Shown here in pieces: positions 1-5,588 of a stretch of 10,390 nucleotides of DNA. The position numbers and the translations under genes are program-made. Below the pieces are notes generated by a model. It did no database searches. It saw nothing but the letters and a program-made list of their open reading frames with translations, and had not been told where the DNA came from. Source of the DNA: Parachlamydiales bacterium (GTDB taxonomy: Bacteria > Chlamydiota > Chlamydiia > Chlamydiales > Simkaniaceae); the NCBI GenBank assembly GCA_030641465.1, contig DAOWHK010000086.1, positions 1 to 10,390 of the forward strand, given 5' to 3'. Each line of letters opens with the position of its first letter. Positions within the stretch are counted from its first letter, which is position 1.

Positions 1-642
1 CGGGATGAAGATTCAGGAATGGAAGAAGAACACCTTATCCCTCTTACTAAACACTTGATTATCCAAAAAGGCGATAACGTGGTGAAAGGACAGCAGCTGA
101 CAGATGGACTTGTTGTCCCTCAAGAAATTCTGGAAATTTGTGGCGCAAGAGAGCTGCAAAAGTACCTTGTAAACCAAGTGCAGGAAGTCTATAGACTTCA
201 AGGGGTTGATATTAATGATCGCCATATTGAGATCATTGTTCGTCAAATGCTCCAAAAAGTCCGTGTGACAGATCCTGGTGATTCATCATTCCTCTTTGGA
301 GAAAATGTCGATAAAAAGATTTTCCATGCGCAAAATACAAAAGTGATTGATACGGGTGGTAAACCAGCACAGGCAACTCCGGTTCTGCTTGGAATTACCA
401 AAGCATCACTCGGCACTGAATCATTTGTTTCAGCAGCATCTTTCCAAGAGACGACAAGAGTTCTTGCAGATGCCGCATGCGAAGGAAAGACCGATTATCT
501 TCTAGACTTTAAGGCAAACCTCATTATGGGGCATGTCATTCCTGGAGGAACTGGATTCTTTGAATATAATGAAAGAGTGCAGAAGATTATTGGGCAGGAG
601 TCTGATGATATTCTAAACTTTACCTTTGCGGAGCAAGCGTAG
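1..642 (+). CDS. rpoC: DNA-directed RNA polymerase subunit beta' (C-terminal part)
   Basis: This is the last 213 codons of the RNA polymerase beta' subunit, which forms part of the catalytic cleft and clamp of the transcription enzyme. The frame is open from base 1, so the start lies outside the window; an internal ATG at 19 is not the start. The conserved C-terminal signature is clear: a segment beginning [15 protein letters not shown] (about visible residues 56-70), then [12 protein letters not shown], then [20 protein letters not shown] and [19 protein letters not shown], ending near IPGGTGF. These match the end of bacterial RpoC as found in many phyla. The stop is TAG at 640-642, and a strong hairpin terminator follows 38 bases later. 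In Chlamydia the gene lies close to transaldolase and the V-ATPase genes, as it does here. Nothing in the visible part looks damaged. Confidence 0.97.
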   Translation, partial: RDEDSGMEEEHLIPLTKHLIIQKGDNVVKGQQLTDGLVVPQEILEICGARELQKYLVNQVQEVYRLQGVDINDRHIEIIVRQMLQKVRVTDPGDSSFLFGENVDKKIFHAQNTKVIDTGGKPAQATPVLLGITKASLGTESFVSAASFQETTRVLADAACEGKTDYLLDFKANLIMGHVIPGGTGFFEYNERVQKIIGQESDDILNFTFAEQA

Positions 643-680
643 AAACAATATTTCATCATTTGATTGAACCTTAATATATA

Positions 681-713
681 AAAAGCTCGAAGAATACCTT
701 CGAGCTTTTTTTG
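681..713 (+). terminator. Intrinsic terminator of rpoC, possibly bidirectional
   Basis: A perfect 12-bp stem (681-692 with 698-709) encloses the 5-base loop AATAC and runs into a T tract at 706-712. This is a textbook Rho-independent terminator for rpoC. On the reverse strand the stem is followed by TTTTATATATTAA, and it starts directly after the stop codon of the convergent F-box-like gene (714). The same hairpin probably ends both transcripts. Confidence 0.93.
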
Positions 714-1349
714 TTATATTGAGTTTAGTTCTGCAAGTGTATTTGCCAAAAAATCAAATACCTTATTTGACAATTTGCCATGACTTAGTTCTAACCATTC
801 TAGATGATTTAGAAAAGTTCGATATGGTTTAGACGAACTATATTTAGAATCGATGGCATTCATAGCGCTACCAAGAAATTGAATAGGTTCGCATACAATA
901 CATACTACGGGTACACCAAAAATGAAACCAATGCTGCCATTTATAACACGATCCTTTAATGGTATATTTTCATCAGTAAGGTAATTGAATAAATTTCGAC
1001 CAAGTGAAAATTTTTTATGGCTCCTATTAAACTCTGTTGCTAATGTAGGATTCTTCGCTTCTATCAATTGTCTCATATGAGAGTAGTTATCGATTGCAAG
1101 CCGCCTCAGGCTATTTGGATCGGCTCTATCGGGCATTAGAAATGTTAAATCATAATACATAGTATTTTCATTATATAGTCTTTGCCAATGCTTACACACC
1201 GCTGAGTGTGAAGGATCTTTAATATAGAGAAAAATAGCTACTATTAACTCTTCGGATAATGAATCGAAAGTTTTTCTAATAGTCGCCTGAGCATTATTAG
1301 TATCAGGCGCTTGAACATATGTTCCTAATCTTTGCGTTGAAGTGCTCAT
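714..1349 (-). CDS. F-box-like domain protein, candidate host-directed effector
   Basis: This 211-aa protein has an F-box-like segment at about residues 28-69. It reads FDSLSEELIVAIFLYI, then VCKHWQRLYNENTMYYDL, matching the F-box pattern of LP-x-EL-x-x-IF-x-YL followed by a VCK-x-W-x-x-L helix. The linker between the halves is about three residues shorter than usual. F-box proteins bind Skp1 in eukaryotic SCF ubiquitin ligases; bacteria have no SCF, so such proteins in amoeba-associated chlamydiae are thought to act in the host. The rest is not recognised. A hydrophobic stretch at about 138-160 (GSIGFIFGVPVVCIVCEPIQ) could be a membrane segment or buried helix. There is no Sec signal peptide, and the first 25 residues are polar and rich in Ser, Thr, Gln and Asn, as expected of a type III secreted protein. 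The start is ATG at 1349 with an AAGGA ribosome site (1357-1361). The gene is convergent with rpoC. The F-box call rests on motif reading only. Confidence 0.72.
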   Translation of the reverse strand: MSTSTQRLGTYVQAPDTNNAQATIRKTFDSLSEELIVAIFLYIKDPSHSAVCKHWQRLYNENTMYYDLTFLMPDRADPNSLRRLAIDNYSHMRQLIEAKNPTLATEFNRSHKKFSLGRNLFNYLTDENIPLKDRVINGSIGFIFGVPVVCIVCEPIQFLGSAMNAIDSKYSSSKPYRTFLNHLEWLELSHGKLSNKVFDFLANTLAELNSI

Positions 1350-1376
1350 TTTTATTTCCTTGTTTTTATTAAATTA

Positions 1377-1398
1377 AATGCATAAATATTCATGCATT
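1377..1398. repeat. Inverted repeat AATGCAT/ATGCATT upstream of the F-box-like gene
   Basis: AATGCAT (1377-1383) and ATGCATT (1392-1398) form a perfect 7-bp inverted repeat with an 8-base spacer. It lies 28-49 bases upstream of the start codon of the F-box-like gene, in its 5' leader or promoter. It could be an operator or a small leader hairpin. It could also be chance in AT-rich DNA. Confidence 0.4.
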
Positions 1399-1572
1399 GT
1401 AAGTACTATAACAACACTTTGTTTTTTTTAATACTAAAAACGCATAATTAATTTAATTATTATTAATAATGACGCAAGCTTTTAAAGGCTAATAACTTGT
1501 ACGTAATTATACAAGAAAGAGGGGGCTTGGAATGGGGGAGCGGGAAGCTTAAGAGGTGATCTTTAGCGGTAT

Positions 1573-1641
1573 CTATTTGCATATTAATGGCTTACAATAA
1601 GCTTGGATTAGCTTTTCTAACTTTACTGTGTCTTTTGCAAG
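1573..1641 (-). pseudogene. Remnant of the 3' end of a second transaldolase gene
   Basis: Positions 1608-1640 match the 3' end of the intact tal gene (1882-1914) at 29 of 33 bases in the same orientation. Read on the reverse strand in the tal frame, the remnant encodes [11 protein letters not shown], against [11 protein letters not shown] in the intact gene. Three of the four base differences are synonymous (T, K and L codons), and the fourth changes Thr to Lys, the residue seen at this place in E. coli TalB. The open stretch ends at an in-frame TAG at its 3' end (1573-1575). It is preceded by in-frame stop codons at 1642-1644 and a little further upstream, and I find no convincing transaldolase similarity beyond that. 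It therefore looks like the tail of a diverged, mostly deleted transaldolase copy rather than a fresh duplication. Confidence 0.65.
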
Positions 1642-1799
1642 CTATGAAGATCAAACAATTCCAGATTTAGATTCAACGCTTCCTATAATAGCGCAGAATG
1701 CAACGTATCGCGTTTGTAATGCTGAGAGTCATGATTCAATAGTGAGTGCTGTAGCAAGAGTGCAAATTGAAGGCTGTATACAATGGATGCGCTCAGAAC

Positions 1800-1832
1800 T
1801 TAATCACACATCCTTGTTGGAAATGTGATTAA
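1800..1832. repeat. Hairpin downstream of tal, without T tract
   Basis: TTAATCACA (1800-1808) and TGTGATTAA (1824-1832) are perfect 9-bp inverted repeats. Inside them TCC (1811-1813) pairs with GGA (1819-1821) across a 5-base loop, with a symmetric 2x2 internal loop between the stems. It begins 32 bases past the tal stop codon on the reverse strand. No T tract follows on either strand, so it is not a standard intrinsic terminator. It could be a 3' end stabilising hairpin or a regulator site. Confidence 0.55.
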
Positions 1833-1864
1833 ATTATACATGCAGATTCGATGATATTGAGCTG

Positions 1865-2800
1865 CTAGAGCAATTGCTTAATTAGCGTTTCTAGTTTTAC
1901 GGTGTCTTTTGCAAAATTGCGGATCCCTTCTGAGAGCTTCTCTGTCGCCATGGCATCTTCATTAAGCATCCAACGGAAGGTCTTTTCATCGACAGATATT
2001 TCTTTTAGATCTGACTTTTTTGCAAACTCTGGAGTGAGTTTACAAGGAACTGCTCCTTCTGCATCTGTCAATTCTTTGAGGAATTTTGGCGCAATTGTAA
2101 GAAGATCACAGCCAGCAAGCTCCAAAATTTCTTCTGAATTTCTAAAACTTGCACCCATAATTTGGGTTTTGTGACCAAATTTTTTATAATAGTTATAAAT
2201 TTGTGTCACAGAAATTACGCCTGGATCTTCATCACCTGGGTATGAATCTTTTCCTTCCGCTTTTTTATGCCAGTCGAATATTCTTCCGACAAAAGGAGAG
2301 ATGAGCGTTGCTTTACTCTCAGCGCATGCAATTGCTTGTGCAAGATTAAACATTAAGGTCATGTTGCAATGAATACCTTCTTTTTCAAGCTGCCTTGCTG
2401 CGAGGACTCCTTCCCAAGTGGCTGCAAGTTTAATGAGGACGCGTTCTTTATCAATGCCGGCCTCTTTATAGAGGTTGATGTATTCGTGTGCTTTTTTTAA
2501 GCTTCCCTCTACATCAAATGATAGCCGAGCATCGACTTCGGTAGAGACTCTTCCAGGAACAATTTTGAGGATTTCTACTCCAAAATTTACGAAAATTTTT
2601 GTGATAATAAGATTTAGATCGCCTCTGCCGTCTTGGATAGCTTTTTGAATGAGAGGTTTATATTCGTCAACTTGCGCAGCTTTTAGAATAAGAGATGGGT
2701 TGGTTGTTGCGTCCGTTGGTTTATATTTTTTGATTTCATCAATTTCTCCAGTATCTGCAACAATTGTTGTGAGTTTTTCAAGATTTTCTTTTTTATTCAT
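1865..2800 (-). CDS. tal: Transaldolase
   Basis: Transaldolase moves a dihydroxyacetone unit from sedoheptulose 7-phosphate to glyceraldehyde 3-phosphate, giving erythrose 4-phosphate and fructose 6-phosphate, in the non-oxidative pentose phosphate pathway in the cytosol. The 311-aa product is full length for the TalB class (about 317 aa). Seen in order: Asp16 in VADTG, the DATTNPSLI motif (residues 30-38), the Schiff-base lysine Lys124 in [21 protein letters not shown], the phosphate-binding [12 protein letters not shown], and [11 protein letters not shown]. The start is the ATG at 2800, with AGAGGA at 2810-2815. A longer in-frame start at 2863 would add a hydrophobic extension foreign to the family and overlap the upstream lipoprotein gene, so it is rejected. 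The gene is probably last in a reverse-strand cluster, 41 bases after the lipoprotein gene. A decayed copy of its 3' end lies nearby at 1573-1641. Confidence 0.97.
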   Translation of the reverse strand: MNKKENLEKLTTIVADTGEIDEIKKYKPTDATTNPSLILKAAQVDEYKPLIQKAIQDGRGDLNLIITKIFVNFGVEILKIVPGRVSTEVDARLSFDVEGSLKKAHEYINLYKEAGIDKERVLIKLAATWEGVLAARQLEKEGIHCNMTLMFNLAQAIACAESKATLISPFVGRIFDWHKKAEGKDSYPGDEDPGVISVTQIYNYYKKFGHKTQIMGASFRNSEEILELAGCDLLTIAPKFLKELTDAEGAVPCKLTPEFAKKSDLKEISVDEKTFRWMLNEDAMATEKLSEGIRNFAKDTVKLETLIKQLL

Positions 2801-2841
2801 AAAGCTTTGTCCTCTTATTTTTATTTTGTGTATAGCAAAAA

Positions 2842-3333
2842 TTAATAGGAAAGTCCAATCCATTCATGTGGCAGGGAGAAAAAACGAGTGTTTGTTAGTT
2901 TTTTTAGGTGTTTTTGAAAGCGATGTGTATTTAATGTCATTTCATAATGGGAGAGTTGAATTGTTGTTTCTTCGTTATTAAGTAGGTGAGTAATGATGTG
3001 TGCAATTTGATCTTTTTCAAATCGAATGCGTTGACCACCTTCTAACAAATCTGCTTGGCATTCATAGGTAGAATGGTCTGCATTAAAGGTAACTTTAACT
3101 TTGTTTTCACGAGAATGAATGGTATTTGTATAGATATTTATGTACAAGTTAAGATCTTTTTTTTGAGAGATCATCTCCAATTCAAATCCATTGACAAGAT
3201 CTCGGGAAGTAGAAGAGAGCTTTGCGAAATTATGCTCAGAAATTCCAGAGCGAATTGCTGTATGTTGCCAAGAATCTTGATGACTACAAGCGCCTACTAA
3301 GAGAAGGATTACGCAATATCCAAGCAACTTCAA
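2842..3333 (-). CDS. Putative lipoprotein of unknown function
   Basis: This 163-aa protein begins [16 protein letters not shown], a short Lys-led hydrophobic stretch ending in the lipobox VGAC, with Cys16 as the expected lipidated residue. It should be anchored in the inner or outer membrane facing the periplasm. The mature part (about 147 aa) is soluble, rich in Thr, His and Asn, with alternating beta-like segments such as [12 protein letters not shown] and [10 protein letters not shown] do not recognise a family. The start is TTG at 3331-3333: an in-frame TAA lies five codons upstream (3346-3348), no ATG or GTG lies between, and the next in-frame Met is residue 54, past the signal. GGAAG sits six bases before the TTG. 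That TAA is also the stop of the preceding gene, so the two genes share a frame, separated only by TAA and four codons. The two are very likely co-transcribed. Confidence 0.8.
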   Translation of the reverse strand: MKLLGYCVILLLVGACSHQDSWQHTAIRSGISEHNFAKLSSTSRDLVNGFELEMISQKKDLNLYINIYTNTIHSRENKVKVTFNADHSTYECQADLLEGGQRIRFEKDQIAHIITHLLNNEETTIQLSHYEMTLNTHRFQKHLKKLTNTRFFSLPHEWIGLSY

Positions 3334-3345
3334 GTGTTTCTTCCA

Positions 3346-3600
3346 TTATTGGTGCGCATGCGCAGTTCCAACGGTCGAGTGCGATCCGTTATTATGTGAG
3401 GCCAAAATAATTCCAATCGTTGCAAGTGTGAGCCCTCCTACAATGAGTCCTGCCGCCTTTACTTTGCTGCGTTTTGCTTCAACTGTTGACTCTTTTGCAG
3501 CTTGCCCCGTAGCCTGTTGATCTGGCGGCTCCACTGCTGCGGCATTGTTAATGTATAATAATATACTTAGAAAAATAAGAGATATAAGGGTTTTTTTCAT
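3346..3600 (-). CDS. Small exported protein with one membrane helix and His-containing tail
   Basis: This 84-aa protein has three visible parts. Residues 1-22 are a Sec-type signal peptide (MKKTLISLIFLSILL...AAA, likely cleaved before VEPP). Residues 23-48 are a charged, Gln/Ala/Lys-rich linker. Residues 49-67 are a glycine-containing hydrophobic helix (AAGLIVGGLTLATIGIILA), followed by a polar tail with His, Asn and Ser ending TAHAHQ. The mature protein is thus a small single-span membrane protein. I do not recognise a family, but the layout closely matches the 81-aa product at 4555-4800, which lies on the other side of the 262-aa gene. The ATG at 3600 has a weak AGAAG-like site upstream. 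It follows the 262-aa gene by 32 bases and precedes the lipoprotein gene by 12, so it sits inside an operon. Confidence 0.72.
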   Translation of the reverse strand: MKKTLISLIFLSILLYINNAAAVEPPDQQATGQAAKESTVEAKRSKVKAAGLIVGGLTLATIGIILASHNNGSHSTVGTAHAHQ

Positions 3601-3632
3601 AAAATGACTTCTTTTTAGATTGTTCAGGGTTA

Positions 3633-4421
3633 TTAGGGAGTAAGCAGTTCATTTTGAAGTGTTTTCATTACTTTGAGCTGCCAGTATATTCCCTCTTTAT
3701 TATGATGTTTATCTAAAAAACCTTCGAATGGCAATAGGTTTTTTTTATAAAAAGTTTTTTCTGCAAATAACTCTTTTAGTGCAATGGATTTATCAACTTC
3801 GTTAATGTCTCGCTGAGATAGGGCTTTTCGACATGATTCTTTAAGAGATTGCATTTTTTGAGTGAGCAGAGCTATTTTTTCAGGATCGTCAATGGATGAA
3901 AATAAATCTTTTGTAATACAAAGTGAGCGAAACATCTTTAAGAACTCTCCTTGAATTTTAAGAAAGTCCTTTCTACTTGATACAGCGGTCATTATGAAAG
4001 CATAGCCGTCATGTATGAGAATTGATTGGAGCATTCGGAGAGGGCCAAGGCGGTTTTTTGAGTCAATTTGTGCAAGGTGGGCCTTTCCATTTTTGGTTTC
4101 TATGAATCCTAGGCCTCTCCATTCATTGGAATGATCTGCAAGATGGAGATTTTTTACAATATTGATATATTCTGTTTCAGATACTTCGATTTTTTCTATG
4201 GCTAAATTAACCGATGGAGGAAAAGTTTTTTTTTCATAAGACACAAAGCTAATTTTCACTCTTTTAGAAAGGGACTCAGGGTTGATGACTTGCCAGTTTT
4301 TTGCGGGTACAAAATAATAAAAGGGTTCTTGAGGTACTTCGCAAAAAAGCGATACGTTTAAAAAAAAAAGAGGAAGAAAGGTTTTATACAGAAAGCGAGT
4401 CAAGACTTGGGAATTTAACAA
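3633..4421 (-). CDS. Exported protein with a possible PsbP/Mog1-like domain
   Basis: The 262-aa product starts with a hydrophobic N-terminus (about residues 8-27, ending SLFC) that should be a signal peptide or anchor; Cys27 is not in a good lipobox. Residues about 35-170 resemble the PsbP/Mog1-like (DUF1795) pattern by eye: FVPAKNWQVINPES near the start, a central FPPSVNLAIEKIEV strand, and the typical closing strand and helix GYAFIMTAVSSRKDFLKIQGEFLKMFRSL. The remaining 90 residues are helical and charged. The match is from pattern reading and not firm. The start is TTG at 4419-4421: an in-frame TAA lies seven codons upstream, no ATG or GTG lies between, and AAAGGA is six bases away. By position it could correspond to CT311 of C. 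trachomatis, which lies between tal and atpE, but I cannot confirm homology. It is flanked by the two small one-helix exported proteins. Confidence 0.7.
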   Translation of the reverse strand: MLNSQVLTRFLYKTFLPLFFLNVSLFCEVPQEPFYYFVPAKNWQVINPESLSKRVKISFVSYEKKTFPPSVNLAIEKIEVSETEYINIVKNLHLADHSNEWRGLGFIETKNGKAHLAQIDSKNRLGPLRMLQSILIHDGYAFIMTAVSSRKDFLKIQGEFLKMFRSLCITKDLFSSIDDPEKIALLTQKMQSLKESCRKALSQRDINEVDKSIALKELFAEKTFYKKNLLPFEGFLDKHHNKEGIYWQLKVMKTLQNELLTP

Positions 4422-4532
4422 GGAGGATCCTTTAGATTGTTATCCGGAGCAAGTGAAAATTAGCTGGTAGGCAAGGGGCGAACGAGGATAAAACTCTAAA
4501 GAAAAGCCGACGAAATTAAACCCCAAGTCTTG
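4401..4532. repeat. Inverted repeat CAAGACTTGGG/CCCAAGTCTTG around the 262-aa gene start
   Basis: CAAGACTTGGG (4401-4411) and CCCAAGTCTTG (4522-4532) are perfect 11-bp inverted repeats 110 bases apart. In the reverse-strand mRNA the first arm lies in the leader, and the second covers codons 4-7 of the 262-aa gene, so the pairing would put the ribosome site and the TTG start in the loop. It might modulate translation. One such match is not rare by chance in a 10-kb window. Confidence 0.3.
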
Positions 4533-4554
4533 AATCGGTTTGTATATTAGTGCA

Positions 4555-4800
4555 TTAGTGCGCATTATTTCCTCCTCCAGATGATGCTTTGCTAGGCGTA
4601 ATAAGAGCTGTAAGTAAGGCTATCCCTCCAAAAAGTCCCAGTCCCCAGCCGACCATGGAAATTGCAATCGCTTCATAACTAGATTCAACAGCGCCCATTC
4701 CTGTGTAATATTCAAGGTTTCCTGGAGAGTTGTTTGCAGAAAGAGAAAATGTGGAGGTGCAAAGTAATATAAGCATGACTTTTATTAGCCATTTTTTCAT
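4555..4800 (-). CDS. Small exported protein with one membrane helix and Gly/Asn/His tail
   Basis: This 81-aa protein starts with a signal peptide (MKKWLIKVMLILLCTSTFSLSA, cleavage likely near residue 22). A short mature region follows (NNSPGNLEYYTGMGAVESS), then a glycine-rich hydrophobic helix at about residues 45-67 (AISMVGWGLGLFGGIALLTA), and a polar tail SSGGGNNAH. The layout matches the 84-aa protein at 3346-3600: signal, short linker, one small-residue-rich helix, and a short His-ended tail. The two are probably relatives or play similar envelope roles, though direct sequence identity is low. Family and function are not recognised. ATG at 4800 is preceded by AAAGGAA seven bases away, a strong ribosome site. 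It is the first gene of the reverse-strand cluster and diverges from the V-ATPase operon; 133 bases separate it from the next gene. Confidence 0.75.
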   Translation of the reverse strand: MKKWLIKVMLILLCTSTFSLSANNSPGNLEYYTGMGAVESSYEAIAISMVGWGLGLFGGIALLTALITPSKASSGGGNNAH

Positions 4801-4829
4801 AGAAAGATTCCTTTATGAACTTAAAATCG

Positions 4830-4858
4830 ATATTGCATAATGCCAGAGTTTTGTACAA
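4830..4858 (-). promoter_or_regulatory. Possible promoter of the reverse-strand gene cluster
   Basis: On the reverse strand, TTGTAC (4853-4858) and CAATAT (4830-4835) are 17 bases apart, a fair -35 and a weak -10 for a sigma70-like factor, about 30 bases upstream of the start of the 81-aa gene. The -35 overlaps an 8-bp palindrome TTGTACAA (4851-4858). The assignment is tentative. Confidence 0.3.
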
Positions 4859-4878
4859 ATCATTTTTCACTAGACTCT

Positions 4879-4911
4879 TTGATTGATTATTATATCGATG
4901 TAGAGTATGGT
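4879..4911 (+). promoter_or_regulatory. Likely promoter of the V-ATPase operon
   Basis: Two overlapping sigma70-type options are visible upstream of atpE. One is TTGATT (4883-4888) with TATGGT (4906-4911), 17 bases apart; the other is TTGATT (4879-4884) with TAGAGT (4901-4906), 16 bases apart. Each hexamer has four of six consensus bases. The site lies about 50 bases before the atpE start, in the only sizeable gap before the operon. No regulator site is evident. Confidence 0.45.
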
Positions 4912-4961
4912 TCTACTTACTACGCTAAATATTTCCAAAACTCTACCCACACTTTAGGCTC

Positions 4962-5588
4962 ATGAAAACAATTGAAACAGGTAAAGACAAAGTCAAAAAA
5001 ATCTGTGAAGTTCTCAAAAAAGAAACGCTCGATCCTGCAAGAGAAGAAGCTCAGCAAATTCTTGCAAATGCTCGCACGGAAAGTGAGAAACTGATCAAAG
5101 AAGCGAAAATACAAATTCAAAAAATGCAAGAAGCAGCGCGCCTCGAAATTAATGAAGAGAGAAATGTTTTTCAAGCATCTATTAACTTAGCATGCAGACA
5201 AGCAATTTCTACTCTCAAACAGGACATTGAAACGCAGATTTTTAATGAGGCGTTAGCAAATAGTCTTGATCAATTTACAAATGATCCAAAAATTCTAGGA
5301 GAGCTGATGTCTGCAATTGTAGTATCTCTTGAAAAAGAGGGGATTCATGGAGATTTAGAGGCGCTTGTATCTTCAAAGGTAAATGCTGAGCAAGTGAATA
5401 AGCATCTTCTAAAAGGGGTGCTTGATAGACTAAAAGAGAAAAGCGTTGTTTTGAGTGATATGACAGGTGGTGCACAAGTGAAACTTTTTGAAAAGAATAT
5501 GACACTTGACATCTCGGATCAGGCGTTAAAAAACCTGGTTGGAAATTTTTTGCGGAGCAGTTTTAGGTCCATTCTTTTTGAGAGTTAG
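4962..5588 (+). CDS. atpE: V-type ATP synthase subunit E
   Basis: Subunit E forms the peripheral stalk that ties the catalytic head of the V-type ATPase to the membrane stator. The 208-aa product shows the family pattern: an N-terminal charged coiled coil to about residue 75 (ETLDPAREEAQQILANARTE, then KLIKEAKIQIQKMQEAARLE), and a globular C-terminal half with the long helix QAISTLKQDIETQIFNEALA and the late segment GGAQVKLFEKNMTLDISDQAL, as in other E subunits that end with a small beta-sheet and helix. The identification is supported by position as first gene of the E-DUF2764-A-B-D-I operon. The ATG at 4962 has only a weak AGG three bases upstream. The stop TAG abuts the ATG of the next gene, suggesting translational coupling. 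'atpE' here is the V-ATPase name, not the F-type c subunit. Confidence 0.88.
   Translation: MKTIETGKDKVKKICEVLKKETLDPAREEAQQILANARTESEKLIKEAKIQIQKMQEAARLEINEERNVFQASINLACRQAISTLKQDIETQIFNEALANSLDQFTNDPKILGELMSAIVVSLEKEGIHGDLEALVSSKVNAEQVNKHLLKGVLDRLKEKSVVLSDMTGGAQVKLFEKNMTLDISDQALKNLVGNFLRSSFRSILFES

Larger units (their letters stand above)
1350..1864. other. 515-base gap with no convincing gene
   Basis: This gap lies upstream of the F-box-like gene and downstream of tal, both on the reverse strand. It is AT-rich near 1350-1470, where the promoter of the F-box-like gene must lie; I see no convincing -35/-10 pair. It holds a 7-bp inverted repeat (1377-1398), a 6-bp inverted repeat CTTGTA/TACAAG (1496-1501 and 1510-1515), a G-rich patch (1521-1544), a decayed piece of a transaldolase gene (1573-1641) and a hairpin (1800-1832). 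A 66-codon GTG frame at 1628-1828 (+) has no ribosome site and starts inside the antisense of the transaldolase remnant, so I do not call it. The gap looks like debris from past rearrangement plus a promoter. Confidence 0.6.

Noticed and set aside
1628..1828. 66-codon GTG frame on the forward strand
   Set aside because: No ribosome site, no recognised domain, and its first codons are the antisense of the transaldolase remnant.
2801..2863. Longer start for transaldolase giving 332 aa
   Set aside because: The extension is hydrophobic, absent from the family, and would overlap the lipoprotein gene; the ATG at 2800 has a good ribosome site.
2649..2981. 110-codon forward frame opposite tal and the lipoprotein gene
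   Set aside because: It is antisense to two well-supported genes and has no recognisable domain or ribosome site.
4422..4554. Possible RNA gene or riboswitch in the 133-base gap
   Set aside because: I could fold only scattered short stems (for example TTATCC/GGATAA) and found no tRNA or known riboswitch core.
5275..5505. Reverse frame inside atpE, and similar reverse frames inside the DUF2764, atpA and atpB genes
   Set aside because: All are shadows of strongly conserved forward genes.
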